Positions 14,757 to 21,546 are shown, counted from the stretch's first letter. The stretch is DNA of 30,110 bases from a virus (IMGVR_UViG_3300032116_000951:1-30110), one strand, 5' to 3'. Notes: generated by a model from the letters alone, not told the origin. A program made the numbers and translations.

Positions 14757-15224
14757 ATGCAACGACCAGAATTGATAACTCGAATAGTTGATAAGAAAAC
14801 TGTTCTATACAATATCCGAGAATCAAGACTGGAATATATGTTTCATCGTAAACATATTTCTGAAGCTCAATATATTTCTGGCTCTAGATACAGACGACTA
14901 TGTGAGATATCACAATTAGGATCTGGTGTTTCTAATATGCAACCACGCATAGATGGTTACTATGATGCTATGCTTTCACGTGTTGGTGCTTTATCTGAGC
15001 TTGTTAAAATCTCACAAGAAATAGGACCAGAAGCTGTACACTTCCTTAAATTTTATTGTTGGGAAAATTATTCTATTCTTGAATTATCTAATCTACTTAA
15101 CATTAGTAAGAAAAAGATTTCTTATAGAGTACAAGAATCTTTATCTAGATTAGCTATTTATTTTGGTTACATTAAAGTAAGAAATACTATAAAAGGTATT
15201 GGTGCAAAAAACCACAAAGTTTAA
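14757..15224 (+). CDS. DUF6456/sigma region 4-like regulator
   Basis: 155 residues. The C-terminal part reads GPEAVHFLKFYCWENYSILELSNLLNISKKKISYRVQESLSRLAIYFGY (about 90-138), a helix-turn-helix like sigma region 4 and close in outline to the alphaproteobacterial DUF6456 domain. The middle has a YRRLCEISQLGSG...PRIDGYYDAML pattern also found there. It probably binds DNA and may switch phage promoters. It is first in a short rightward operon; its 3' end overlaps the HNH gene by 23 bases. Start at ATG 14757 without a clear Shine-Dalgarno site. Confidence 0.6.
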   Translation: MQRPELITRIVDKKTVLYNIRESRLEYMFHRKHISEAQYISGSRYRRLCEISQLGSGVSNMQPRIDGYYDAMLSRVGALSELVKISQEIGPEAVHFLKFYCWENYSILELSNLLNISKKKISYRVQESLSRLAIYFGYIKVRNTIKGIGAKNHKV

Positions 15225-15576
15225 ATCTAAGAAGTATTTAAAATGGGTAGCTTCACTACCTTGTTTGCTTTGCCTTTATAATGAGTGCCAAGCACATCAT
15301 ATTACTATTGCTGAAAAGCGAGGCTTTAGTCAAAAAGTATCTGATAAGTTTACTATTCCTTTATGTTATGTTCATCATCATCAATTACATATGTTATCTG
15401 AACGTAAGTTCTGGAATACTTTAGGCTTAAATCCTGTAGATTATGCTAATATTTTGTATGATATCTATACAAAAGATGAGATAAATAACGAAGTTTTAAT
15501 TTATCAACAAATCTATAACAAAGTTTTACCACTTGTTAAAGATCACGTTGACTTTCTATGTCGTCTCAAAGTATAA
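15202..15576 (+). CDS. Ref-like HNH nuclease
   Basis: About 124 residues. There is no usable ATG: the start is GTG 15202 (AAAAGG five bases upstream) or TTG 15199. The sequence KYLKWVASLPCLLCL (about 11-25), QAHHIT (about 30-35), DKFTIPLCYVHHHQLHM (about 48-64) and RKFWNTLG matches the RecA-dependent nuclease Ref / phage HNH recombination family. The Cys pair CxxC and the PLCxxHHxxLH block form the metal site. In P1, Ref cuts DNA inside RecA-made D-loops. A recombination or DNA-processing role is likely here. Confidence 0.75.
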   Translation: MQKTTKFKSKKYLKWVASLPCLLCLYNECQAHHITIAEKRGFSQKVSDKFTIPLCYVHHHQLHMLSERKFWNTLGLNPVDYANILYDIYTKDEINNEVLIYQQIYNKVLPLVKDHVDFLCRLKV

Positions 15577-15610
15577 ACGTAGTTATCCTTCGAATTATTG
15601 TTTTTAAATT

Positions 15611-16018
15611 ATGGCTAAAATTCTAAAATTCAAACGTAAGTCTTTTGCTGAAGATTTTATTAAACACGTTAAACCTGATAAAATAGCAGACTTCGTTCAA
15701 AAAGATAATCCTAAACTGCCTAGCAACATTGTTGATGCTATGGCTCTAGCTATGATTTATACTACTTACTTACAATTGCTTATAGATGAAGAATCTATAC
15801 CAGCATCTGATGTTGTTTTTGGTGGTTCATCATTTCCATTTGAAATGAATGAATTTAAAGAATTAACTCCGTCAATTTGTCATACTCAAGGTTGGATATT
15901 TGAGGAGACTAAAACTTATATAAAAACTTTTAGTACTTACAGTATTGATCCTGAAGATAATTCTATTGAATTTGGAGAGATACTTTGTATTCCAAAAGTT
16001 TGGTTAAAACTCAGGTAG
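15611..16018 (+). CDS. Hypothetical protein, end of the rightward early operon
   Basis: 135 residues with a basic N-terminus (KILKFKRKSF), a helical middle (NIVDAMALAMIYTTYLQLLIDEE, about 39-61) and a C-terminal part rich in Phe, Glu and Ile. No family is recognised. It converges with the leftward gene ending at 16004, overlapping it by 15 bases, so the two transcripts meet inside coding DNA. Confidence 0.5.
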   Translation: MAKILKFKRKSFAEDFIKHVKPDKIADFVQKDNPKLPSNIVDAMALAMIYTTYLQLLIDEESIPASDVVFGGSSFPFEMNEFKELTPSICHTQGWIFEETKTYIKTFSTYSIDPEDNSIEFGEILCIPKVWLKLR

Positions 16019-16264
16019 TTTTTTTAAAGGATCAGTAATATCTTCATCACTAATATATTCTATTCCTTCTAACCAAGCCATTTCTTTTTTTGTTTCTACA
16101 ATTTCTTTTTTAACTAGACTCTTAGCTTCATCAAGTTTGCTTACCAAGACTGGAAAATTCTGTTCGTATATTCCATAAATGTATAAATCACTTATCGCAG
16201 ATGCGACTCTTGATAAGCCTTTGAATCGTTTTTGCAAACGAGTATGCCTTGAGTCATCAAACAT
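16004..16264 (-). CDS. Hypothetical helical protein, last gene of the long leftward operon
   Basis: 86 residues, largely helical: a basic head (RHTRLQKRFKGLSRVASAI), a middle IYEQNFPVLVSKLDEAKSLVKKEIVETKKEM and an acidic tail with DEDITDPLKKLPEF. The start is the ATG of a TAATG overlap with the upstream coiled-coil gene. Function unknown. Confidence 0.5.
   Translation of the reverse strand: MFDDSRHTRLQKRFKGLSRVASAISDLYIYGIYEQNFPVLVSKLDEAKSLVKKEIVETKKEMAWLEGIEYISDEDITDPLKKLPEF
16006..16025 (+). terminator. Weak terminator-like hairpin at convergent gene ends
   Basis: AAAACT-CAGGT-AGTTTT followed by further T's (seven T's in a row at 16019-16025). The stem has six pairs, only one of them G-C, so it is weak, but it sits exactly on the stop codon of the rightward gene, where a terminator is expected. 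Confidence 0.35.
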
Positions 16265-16431
16265 TAATCTGTACCACCAACTTTAATATCTTCATCAGGT
16301 AAATGAGATTCACCTTCTAACTTTGCAATACGATCTTTAAGTTTTTCTATTTTCTTTTTAAGAGTTTCTCTTTCGTTTAATAGTTTATTAATATTTGCTT
16401 GAAGTATTTTCATTTTAGGATCTACGTTCAT
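16264..16431 (-). CDS. 55-residue coiled-coil protein
   Basis: A leucine-zipper-like heptad pattern runs from about residue 10 to 40 (ILQANINKLLNERETLKKKI, then KLKDRIAKLEG), ending in an acidic tail. It is below the usual gene-length cut-off, but both borders are typical of this operon: ATGA overlap with the gene above and TAATG overlap with the gene below. It may be a small dimerising or adaptor protein. Confidence 0.6.
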   Translation of the reverse strand: MNVDPKMKILQANINKLLNERETLKKKIEKLKDRIAKLEGESHLPDEDIKVGGTD

Positions 16432-16622
16432 AGTACATTCACTTTCTCTTGGTTAATTTGATTTTCATTTTTTAATTTATTTGCAATACTTATTAAAGTA
16501 TCTTTATCTTCAGTATGCAAATACCCTTTGTTTATACACATTTCAATACTATTAATTAATATTGATAAAGTATTTATTTTCATTTGCTCTCTATAAAGCA
16601 TTTCTTGAAATGAGTCTTTCAT
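16428..16622 (-). CDS. Hypothetical small helical protein
   Basis: 64 residues from ATG 16622, chosen because it overlaps the upstream stop as ATGA; a longer frame starts at 16658 but runs inside the DUF3846 gene. Helical (SFQEMLYREQMKINTLSILINSIEM) with a charged tail. No family recognised. Confidence 0.5.
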   Translation of the reverse strand: MKDSFQEMLYREQMKINTLSILINSIEMCINKGYLHTEDKDTLISIANKLKNENQINQEKVNVL

Positions 16623-16966
16623 GTTCTTGATCCGAATTGTTTTGTATCTTCCACACATGATTTGCTTTCATCATACACTATAGCTACATTACCTGCAATA
16701 AAATCTCCTGGAATACACATATGTCCAGTTTTTTCTTGCCAGTCATACCATAAATCTGTAGCGATTTCGTTGTATTTTATTGGTTCTTTTAATTTAGATT
16801 CTTCATCACAATACATATCAATGGTCTTACCATTTTCTACTCCTTGTAGAATCTCTATTGTATCACAATTTAATAAAGGGTAGAGTTCTTTAAATGTTGG
16901 CTCTTTGTCAAACATATGTACTGTTTGTGTTCTTGGTTCTGCATTTAGTATAACTACTTTGTACAT
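16619..16966 (-). CDS. DUF3846 family protein
   Basis: 115 residues with the features of DUF3846: FKELYPLLNCDTIEILQG (about 25-42), a MYCDEESKLKEP block (about 51-62), IATDLWYDW (about 68-76) and GDFIAGNVAIVYDE (about 87-100). The family occurs in phages and plasmids and has no established activity. AAGGAG stands upstream of ATG 16966, which also overlaps the stop of the ribbon-helix-helix gene. Confidence 0.75.
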   Translation of the reverse strand: MYKVVILNAEPRTQTVHMFDKEPTFKELYPLLNCDTIEILQGVENGKTIDMYCDEESKLKEPIKYNEIATDLWYDWQEKTGHMCIPGDFIAGNVAIVYDESKSCVEDTKQFGSRT

Positions 16967-17175
16967 TACTTGTTCTCCTTTTGTTTTGTTTCGTTTAAAT
17001 AGTTTCTTATTAAGACTTTAATTACTCCAGACATTGTATAATTTTTTAAATTACAATATTCTCTAAACTCTTTATACAAATCATCTGTTAATGTTATGCC
17101 TAATACTCCGTATCTGTTTACCCATTTACGTTTAGATTTAACATTAAGCTCATTGTTTATTTGTTCTATATCCAT
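16966..17175 (-). CDS. Ribbon-helix-helix DNA-binding protein
   Basis: 69 residues. After a basic N-terminus (VKSKRKWVNRYG) comes GITLTDDLYKEFREYC (strand then helix A), a NYTMSGVIKVLIRNYL helix B, and a charged tail. This is the MetJ/Arc/CopG fold, in which a strand pair reads the DNA major groove. It is probably a dimeric repressor or a small host-directed regulator. The start lies 10 bases inside the gene above. Confidence 0.65.
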   Translation of the reverse strand: MDIEQINNELNVKSKRKWVNRYGVLGITLTDDLYKEFREYCNLKNYTMSGVIKVLIRNYLNETKQKENK

Positions 17176-17354
17176 TCTTCTCTCAATAGTTTAGTTATTA
17201 GTTTTAATGCTGCTTGATCTTTAATAAATTCTTTTCCGTGATAATCACCAAATTCATTACGATCATAGATATGTCTTGAACTCCAGAATATATCATACTT
17301 CCATTCTTCCCATTTATCTAATAACTTTTGTTTATTTTTTATATTAAGTTTCAT
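17166..17354 (-). CDS. Hypothetical 62-residue protein
   Basis: Basic N-terminus (KLNIKNKQKLLDKWEEWKYD), an aromatic middle (IFWSSRHIYDRNEFGDYHG) and a helical end (AALKLITKLLREEW). The start overlaps the stop of the upstream gene as ATGA. No family is recognised. Confidence 0.45.
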   Translation of the reverse strand: MKLNIKNKQKLLDKWEEWKYDIFWSSRHIYDRNEFGDYHGKEFIKDQAALKLITKLLREEWI

Positions 17355-17581
17355 AGTATTAGTTCTTCACTTTCTGGTTCAGGTTTATAATACTTAGATT
17401 TTTTGCTTATTCTTTCATAAGCAGCTAATCTGTATTTTACATATTTATAAGTTCGAATATCTTTTTGACTCGACTGATGTCCAAGCATTTCAGTTGCCAT
17501 TAAATATGATTTAATTATTCTGTAAGCTTGACTAAGATATTCTATATCTACTTTTATTTGTGGTTTTGTTTTTATTCCCAT
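17351..17581 (-). CDS. Hypothetical 76-residue protein
   Basis: From ATG 17581 (a second ATG lies two codons earlier at 17587). Lys/Tyr-rich, with helices IEYLSQAYRIIKSYLMATEML and KDIRTYKYVKYRLAAYERI, and an acidic end. The overlap with its upstream neighbour is 10 to 16 bases depending on the start. No family is recognised. Confidence 0.45.
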   Translation of the reverse strand: MGIKTKPQIKVDIEYLSQAYRIIKSYLMATEMLGHQSSQKDIRTYKYVKYRLAAYERISKKSKYYKPEPESEELIL

Positions 17582-17778
17582 ATACATTGATACATAAAAA
17601 CTTCACTACCTTTATAAAAAGTAGCTTGTTGTTTATTGCCTTTATAGTTTTTAACAGTTTTTGAATAAGTTATTTCAGTAAACTTTTTATCACAATCACT
17701 AAATGATGTTGAATTGTTTACTGGTATTGATAACTGTGATCCATTCATAAATGTTAATATTATAGCTATTGTTTTCAT
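17572..17778 (-). CDS. Hypothetical 68-residue protein, possibly exported
   Basis: The N-terminus is MKTIAIILTF followed by polar residues, a very short hydrophobic stretch that could act as a weak signal but lacks a clear cleavage site. Two Cys (about positions 29 and 65) could form a disulfide if the protein is exported. It starts with TAATG overlap at 17778. Function unknown. Confidence 0.4.
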   Translation of the reverse strand: MKTIAIILTFMNGSQLSIPVNNSTSFSDCDKKFTEITYSKTVKNYKGNKQQATFYKGSEVFMYQCIWE

Positions 17779-17939
17779 TAATCTAAATACTTTCGTATTT
17801 TGCTTTTAACGATATCAACCCAATCGTAAAATTCTTTAAAATAATTACGATACTCTTTACTTCTTTTTTTCTTGATTTCTTCAAAAGCTTCTTTTGTAGC
17901 TTTATCTAGAATCTTTAGTTGTTTTACTGGATTTAACAT
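17778..17939 (-). CDS. 53-residue basic helical protein
   Basis: The frame reads MLNPVKQLKILDKATKEAFE, then EIKKKRSKEYRNYFKEFYDW and a basic tail. It is preceded by AAAGGA five bases before ATG 17939 and ends in a TAATG overlap with the next gene, good signs that it is real despite its length. No family is recognised. Confidence 0.6.
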   Translation of the reverse strand: MLNPVKQLKILDKATKEAFEEIKKKRSKEYRNYFKEFYDWVDIVKSKIRKYLD

Positions 17940-18108
17940 TATTCCTTTCTTGAAGTTCGGTAGTTGCCTGTGGCTCTACAGAACTTGTTAGTTTCTGTCT
18001 GATTTTTTTATGCAAAACTTTTTGCCATTTCTGATTAGTTTTTTTGTCATCAGAAAATGTTAACACTTGCACGTGTTCATTTAACCACTTTTGCAATTGA
18101 TCTTTCAT
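17902..18108 (-). CDS. Hypothetical 68-residue protein
   Basis: Start at ATG 18108, preceded by GGAG at a proper distance; the frame could open at 18120. Lys/Gln-rich with KDQLQKWLNEHVQVLTF at the front and a low-complexity Ser/Lys/Thr tail. The tail overlaps the next gene by 38 bases and may not be under selection. Function unknown. Confidence 0.45.
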   Translation of the reverse strand: MKDQLQKWLNEHVQVLTFSDDKKTNQKWQKVLHKKIRQKLTSSVEPQATTELQERNNVKSSKTTKDSR

Positions 18109-18457
18109 TTTTATCTCCATATAGTTTACTTAAGTTTCTGGCTTTTGACATCCATTCAACTGGAGTTAAGTTACTTAACCAGTCGCTTACGGATGGTATA
18201 TAGCCACAATCTTCTATTACATGCTGTTCAGCAATTAATTTAACTGGAACGTGCTTTCCAGTATTAAGTACTATGTAATCACCAAACTCATTAATACATT
18301 CCTGTATTCCTAATGAGTGGTGTCTTAATGCTCTATGTCTAAAGTCTGGATGAAAAGCTTTAGTGAAATCGAACCAATTATGGATTCGAAGATAATCATC
18401 TAAAGTTCCACCCCATTTACTTACACTTGATTGAGCATGATATACTGGTGTTGCCAT
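18077..18457 (-). CDS. DUF6915 family protein
   Basis: 126 residues. The order HAQSSVSKWGGTLDDYLRIH (7-26), DFTKAFHPDFRHRALRHHSLG (30-50), INEFGDYIV, VPVKLIAEQHVIEDCGYIPSVSDWL (about 70-94) follows the DUF6915 pattern that I know from alphaproteobacterial phages and genomes. The string of conserved His (FHPDFRHRALRHH, EQH) suggests metal binding, but the activity is unknown. AAAGGAA precedes ATG 18457, which also overlaps the upstream TAA. Confidence 0.75.
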   Translation of the reverse strand: MATPVYHAQSSVSKWGGTLDDYLRIHNWFDFTKAFHPDFRHRALRHHSLGIQECINEFGDYIVLNTGKHVPVKLIAEQHVIEDCGYIPSVSDWLSNLTPVEWMSKARNLSKLYGDKNERSIAKVVK

Positions 18458-18639
18458 TATTTATTTCCTTTATGTATTTTGTTTAATAACTTATTTATTA
18501 AACGTTCATAACGTTCATCGTTTAAACCAGTTTCATTGTCTTGCAGATACTTAGGTTGAATTACATCAAACCATTCTTGTAAAGCATCTACAAGATCTTG
18601 AACTTCTTTTTGAGTAAAGTTTATAATCATATTATTCAC
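18457..18639 (-). CDS. Hypothetical 60-residue protein
   Basis: Helical, acidic-to-neutral: FTQKEVQDLVDALQEWFDV, a DNETGLNDERYERLI turn and a basic end. It overlaps the DUF6878-like gene above by 8 bases and its stop touches the next ATG. No family is recognised. Confidence 0.5.
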   Translation of the reverse strand: MNNMIINFTQKEVQDLVDALQEWFDVIQPKYLQDNETGLNDERYERLINKLLNKIHKGNK

Positions 18640-19207
18640 TCAAAGTTACACTTATTCTGCCTGAACTTTTTAAAGGTTGCCATTCTTCTATTGTTTCATT
18701 GCCTTCTAGTTTGTATTCTCCAGTAATTACATTTAGTAATACTGTACCATTTACATTAAACTCACCAGCAAATGAACCAAATTGATCTAATGCACCAAGT
18801 TTCCAAAAAATATCATCTAAGCTGATATTTTCTAATGTTTCATATTTACATTCATCATAGTAAAAAACATCTATTTTTTTTACTCCCTTGTCTGCATCAT
18901 CATATTGTCTTTTAACTAATGTTCTTGTGTAATAAGATTTATTAACACAATCTGTTAATTTAACTTCGTTTTTATTTTTATCTAACCAAACAAAACTATC
19001 ATATCCACCTTCATCATGCCCACCTGAAAATTCAGCTTCAGCATATTGAATGTTTAATCTCTTAAATTCTTCTGCGAATCCTTCAAGATAATTTGATATG
19101 TTTTTTTCGTTTATTTGTTTAGTTAATTGTCTTTGTCTTTCGTAATAATTACCACCACGTTTTGGATTTTTTATAGTTTCTAAAAAATTTATTACTGTAT
19201 ATATCAT
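18632..19207 (-). CDS. DUF6878-like protein
   Basis: 191 residues. The early YAEAEFSGGHDEGGYDSFVW (about 54-73) resembles the FxGGGDSG motif of DUF6878-type proteins, and the gene is followed closely by a DUF6915 gene. The C-terminal half is beta-rich (FAGEFNVNGTVLLNVITGEY, about 143-162, then ISVTLSE). AAGGATAAC precedes ATG 19207. The family name is from memory and the role is unknown. Confidence 0.5.
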   Translation of the reverse strand: MIYTVINFLETIKNPKRGGNYYERQRQLTKQINEKNISNYLEGFAEEFKRLNIQYAEAEFSGGHDEGGYDSFVWLDKNKNEVKLTDCVNKSYYTRTLVKRQYDDADKGVKKIDVFYYDECKYETLENISLDDIFWKLGALDQFGSFAGEFNVNGTVLLNVITGEYKLEGNETIEEWQPLKSSGRISVTLSE

Positions 19208-19253
19208 TGTTATCCTTTTGTTATGGGCATTGTTTATAGAATGTTAATTCATT

Positions 19254-19287
19254 CACCAGGAATAATTTTAATTGGATTTCCTGGATG
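19254..19287 (-). repeat. Intercistronic inverted repeat (CCAGGAA/TTCCTGG)
   Basis: Perfect seven-base arms at 19256-19262 and 19278-19284, extended outward by two pairs with one bulged base. It lies in the 115-base gap between two leftward genes. The same gap holds a direct repeat of AAACCC (19294 and 19308). There is no T-run, so it is probably an RNA structure and not an intrinsic terminator. Confidence 0.5.
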
Positions 19288-19322
19288 GTATTTAAACCCT
19301 TAATCCCAAACCCATTATTAGT

Positions 19323-19928
19323 TTATTTATCTAATTGAAGCATAGCTTTAGGAGCTTGTACTTCAATACTAGCTTTTTTAAATGTATTACCAAGATATTT
19401 CCAAACATCTTGTATGCTTTGTCCAGAATATAAAATATTCTGAGCTTCTTCTTGCATTACATCTAAAATCTTTTTTTCTTTAAACTTATCTGATCTTTCA
19501 ATAAGTTTAGTAGTTTCATCTGCACATTTTTCACGTAAATAATATTTTACGTTGTTTACATTTTGAAACCAATCATCACTTTTAGTACGAAGTCTAGTAT
19601 CTGAATCTTCATTATCCCATCTTCGTAATGATTGCCATTTTTCTAAACTTCTTTTTAACTTTTCACCAGTATCTGCAACAGCTGCACGTAACTTACTTTC
19701 GTAATTATCTTTGCTTTCTTGAAACCTTGTAAGTTTTTCTTTTGCAGCTTCTACAGCTTTTAAGTCTTTTTCAAGACCTAATTTGCTTATAAAAGTTTTA
19801 AAGTTTTTCTCTATAGTTTTATTAGTTTCTAGATGTATTTCAGACTCTATTTTTTTACGTCTTTCAATAAACTTATCTTTGACGTATTTTTCTAAATACT
19901 CTAGTTCATTTTTTCTGATAGGTATCAT
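19323..19928 (-). CDS. Hypothetical coiled-coil protein
   Basis: 201 residues, highly charged and mostly helical. Heptad-like stretches occur at about 5-60 (LEYLEKYVKDKFIERRKKIE) and 60-105 (KAVEAAKEKLTRFQESKDNY); the C-terminal third contains DVWKYLGNTFKKASIEV. AAGGA precedes ATG 19928. It is among the longest products of the leftward operon, flanked by gaps with hairpins on both sides, so it may be expressed as its own unit. Function unknown. Confidence 0.5.
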   Translation of the reverse strand: MIPIRKNELEYLEKYVKDKFIERRKKIESEIHLETNKTIEKNFKTFISKLGLEKDLKAVEAAKEKLTRFQESKDNYESKLRAAVADTGEKLKRSLEKWQSLRRWDNEDSDTRLRTKSDDWFQNVNNVKYYLREKCADETTKLIERSDKFKEKKILDVMQEEAQNILYSGQSIQDVWKYLGNTFKKASIEVQAPKAMLQLDK

Positions 19929-19943
19929 ACATTCCTTTTAGTT

Positions 19944-19981
19944 TAGGGTACTGATCACTTGTAGGTACAATCAATACCCTA
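19944..19981 (-). repeat. Intercistronic inverted repeat (TAGGGTA/TACCCTA)
   Basis: Seven-base perfect arms (19944-19950, 19975-19981) enclose an inner TGAT/ATCA pair (19952-19955, 19970-19973). In the leftward RNA the positions between and inside these pairs become G-U wobbles, giving a nearly continuous stem of about 15 pairs around an eight-base loop. On the plus strand they are C-A mismatches. It sits 16 bases upstream of ATG 19928. Confidence 0.55.
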
Positions 19982-19989
19982 TTGTTTAT

Positions 19990-20271
19990 TTATGCTGACT
20001 CAGATAGATTAGTAATTGACTTTTCAGACAATTTAATCATTTGTTCAGCAGTTTGTTTTGTTGCTTCACTTGCATCCATTCGTGAACATACACGGATGAA
20101 TAACGTAGTTGCAGATGTTTTTTGGCCCATTGGGTCCAACGCAGCTAATATCTTATTGCTCTTTACAGCAGTATGACATGTAGCTAATAAATGTGCGTAA
20201 TAATCACACATTTTGCTATATTTATCTGCCACTCTCTCTTGTTGAGATTTAGTCAGCTTTTCTGTTGACAT
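19990..20271 (-). CDS. Hypothetical 93-residue helical protein
   Basis: A charged head (TEKLTKSQQERVADKYSKMC) leads to YYAHLLATCHTAVKSNKIL, a LDPMGQKTSATTLFIRVCSR middle and a Lys/Glu-rich end. Three Cys are present. A GAGAAAAAAGAAG purine stretch precedes ATG 20271. No family is recognised. Confidence 0.45.
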   Translation of the reverse strand: MSTEKLTKSQQERVADKYSKMCDYYAHLLATCHTAVKSNKILAALDPMGQKTSATTLFIRVCSRMDASEATKQTAEQMIKLSEKSITNLSESA

Positions 20272-20422
20272 CTTCTTTTTTCTCTTTCTTCCTGATTTCG
20301 AATGGTAATTCTACTTCATCAGGCATATTGTTTATTACAGCATTGAATAATCCAATACTGATTCTCACAGGTAGTGTAAGAATTTTTACTGTGTTATTTT
20401 TTATGTTGTCTATGTTTTTCAT
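20249..20422 (-). CDS. 57-residue protein, unrecognised
   Basis: A short gene easily missed because it overlaps both neighbours (29 and 23 bases). It reads MKNIDNIKNNTVKILTLPVR, then ISIGLFNAVINNMPDEVELP and a basic/acidic tail. Without it the 122 bases between 20272 and 20393 would be an unexplained gap in a tightly packed operon. The ISIGLFNAVINN helix may be amphipathic or membrane-associated. Function unknown. Confidence 0.55.
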   Translation of the reverse strand: MKNIDNIKNNTVKILTLPVRISIGLFNAVINNMPDEVELPFEIRKKEKKEDVNRKAD

Positions 20423-20594
20423 ATTTTTTATTTAACCTTTCTAGTTTACTTTGAGTTTCACGATATTCTTGTGCAAACTCCTTCGTTCCTGGAATTGGAT
20501 CGACATCTTTGGTGAGCCAATCCCAGCTCTTTTTAGTTACTATGCCTAATAGAGTGAAACCTACATATTTAACTATGTGGAATAACGGATTCAT
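20394..20594 (-). CDS. Membrane-anchored small coiled-coil protein
   Basis: 66 residues. A hydrophobic segment (HIVKYVGFTLLGIV, about 6-19) is followed by a Trp/Pro linker and a charged helix (EYRETQSKLERLNKKYEKH). AGGGAA lies upstream of ATG 20594. One membrane pass with a cytoplasmic or periplasmic coil is predicted. It overlaps the XRE gene by 26 bases. Confidence 0.5.
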   Translation of the reverse strand: MNPLFHIVKYVGFTLLGIVTKKSWDWLTKDVDPIPGTKEFAQEYRETQSKLERLNKKYEKHRQHKK

Positions 20595-20889
20595 TATTTA
20601 TTTCCCTTTCTATTCTGGCAAATTTTGCGTTAACTCTACTTTGTTCATGCACAGTCAAATCAATAAATTGATTAGGATCTTGCTTGAACTGGTTTAAGTC
20701 TAACCCAAAATGCTTTGCTAGTGTTAACAAATGACCGCATCTCATACGATTCTTAGCAGTCTCGTATTTATCATATTGTTGGTATGCTACCCCCATTATG
20801 TTTGCCATTTGTGTTAATGTTTTTTTCATTTTTTTTCTGATCAGATACAGATGCTTTGCTATCTGAATATCTTCTGTGTTTTTTCTCAT
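20569..20889 (-). CDS. XRE/Cro-CI family transcription regulator
   Basis: 106 residues from ATG 20889 (an earlier start at 20910 would add seven residues). The helix-turn-helix reads IRKKMKKTLTQMANIMGVAYQQYDKYETAKNRMRCGHLLTLAKHFGLD (about 17-64), with LTQMANIMGV as the scaffold and positioning helix and YQQYDKYE as the recognition helix. The YQQxxKYE...NR style is common in alphaproteobacteria. It likely controls the divergent promoters at 22252-22528 and perhaps 14455-14756. The 5' part overlaps the neighbouring gene by 119 bases. Confidence 0.8.
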   Translation of the reverse strand: MRKNTEDIQIAKHLYLIRKKMKKTLTQMANIMGVAYQQYDKYETAKNRMRCGHLLTLAKHFGLDLNQFKQDPNQFIDLTVHEQSRVNAKFARIEREINNESVIPHS

Positions 20890-21199
20890 ATATTTCTTTC
20901 GCTGTACCAAAGAGTGATTTTAATACAAACAGCTCTCTTTTTTCGCTGCTTGTTTTTGATGTAACTACTCTTATGGTGTTTGGCTCTTTTGATTTATGAT
21001 TTAGACGTATAACAACTAAATATCCTTGTTTAGGATATAAGATTGATTGATACGTCATGTGTTCAATATACGGAGTCCACCATTTCATTCTCTCCTGTTG
21101 TATAAAGCCACCAAATGGTAGGCTATATACTATTTCAAGAGATCGTTTTAATGGGACTCTCTTGTTTTTGAACCTGTTCTTTAATGTTATCACGTACAT
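20771..21199 (-). CDS. Hypothetical 142-residue protein
   Basis: Start taken at ATG 21199. The N-terminal 100 residues have a folded look, with YVITLKNRFKNKRVPLKRSL, SLPFGGFIQQERMKWWTPY and PKQGYLVVIRLNHKSKEP. The last 40 are low complexity (SDSKASVSDQKKNEKNINTN) and lie wholly over the 5' end of the XRE gene. The tail may be a read-through extension or a frameshifted remnant. No family is recognised. Confidence 0.45.
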   Translation of the reverse strand: MYVITLKNRFKNKRVPLKRSLEIVYSLPFGGFIQQERMKWWTPYIEHMTYQSILYPKQGYLVVIRLNHKSKEPNTIRVVTSKTSSEKRELFVLKSLFGTAKEIYEKKHRRYSDSKASVSDQKKNEKNINTNGKHNGGSIPTI

Positions 21200-21311
21200 T
21201 GTTTTCAACCCATTTCTGAAGTTCACAGTATAGTCTGTATTTAACTTCGCTATCTGCCATTGAATCTATTAATGCTAATAATTCTTTGGCTTGATTTTCT
21301 TTGTTAAACAT
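21135..21311 (-). CDS. 58-residue helical protein
   Basis: Starts by TAATG overlap with the membrane gene above. It reads FNKENQAKELLALIDSMADS, then EVKYRLYCELQKWVENNVRD and a Lys/Gln tail that overlaps the next gene by 65 bases. Two amphipathic helices are predicted. Function unknown. Confidence 0.5.
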   Translation of the reverse strand: MFNKENQAKELLALIDSMADSEVKYRLYCELQKWVENNVRDNIKEQVQKQESPIKTIS

Positions 21312-21493
21312 TATTTAATCTCCATTTTATAAAGTCGCATATTAATATCTTCTAACTTTTGATTTACTCTCATAAGTGTCATATTAATATTCTGTCTTTC
21401 TTCGGACTCTCTCATAAATTGTACGACTAGTATTAAAAATAATACAGTCTGTATTAGTAATAATGCTATCATCATGATTGTATTTGTTTCCAT
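21311..21493 (-). CDS. Single-pass membrane protein with coiled tail
   Basis: 60 residues. The N-terminal helix (TIMMIALLLIQTVLFLILVV, about 4-23) spans the membrane; the rest (ERQNINMTLMRVNQKLEDIN) is a heptad-like helix. Its leader carries the 21508 hairpin. The layout (N-terminal anchor then coil) recalls spanin-like or i-spanin-shaped proteins, but it lies in the leftward operon away from the lysis genes, so this is only a thought. Confidence 0.55.
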   Translation of the reverse strand: METNTIMMIALLLIQTVLFLILVVQFMRESEERQNINMTLMRVNQKLEDINMRLYKMEIK

Positions 21494-21507
21494 ATATTTA
21501 TTGTTTA

Positions 21508-21536
21508 GTTAACCCCTACGCAAGGCAGGGGCTAAC
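21508..21536 (-). repeat. Intercistronic inverted repeat (GTTAACCCCT/AGGGGCTAAC)
   Basis: Ten-base arms with one imperfect pair, which is A-C on the plus strand and a G-U wobble in the leftward RNA; nine-base loop. It lies 14 bases upstream of ATG 21493. No T-run follows it in the leftward direction. Confidence 0.55.
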
Positions 21537-21546
21537 GATTTCTGAT

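Noticed and set aside
14465-14791. A 108-codon rightward open frame across the divergent control region
   Set aside because: Only about 12 of 108 codons start with G, far fewer than in neighbouring genes; it is Asn/Tyr/Ile-rich, has no ribosome site, starts 11 bases from the opposite gene start and covers the probable operators. A long chance frame is more likely, though its length keeps some doubt.
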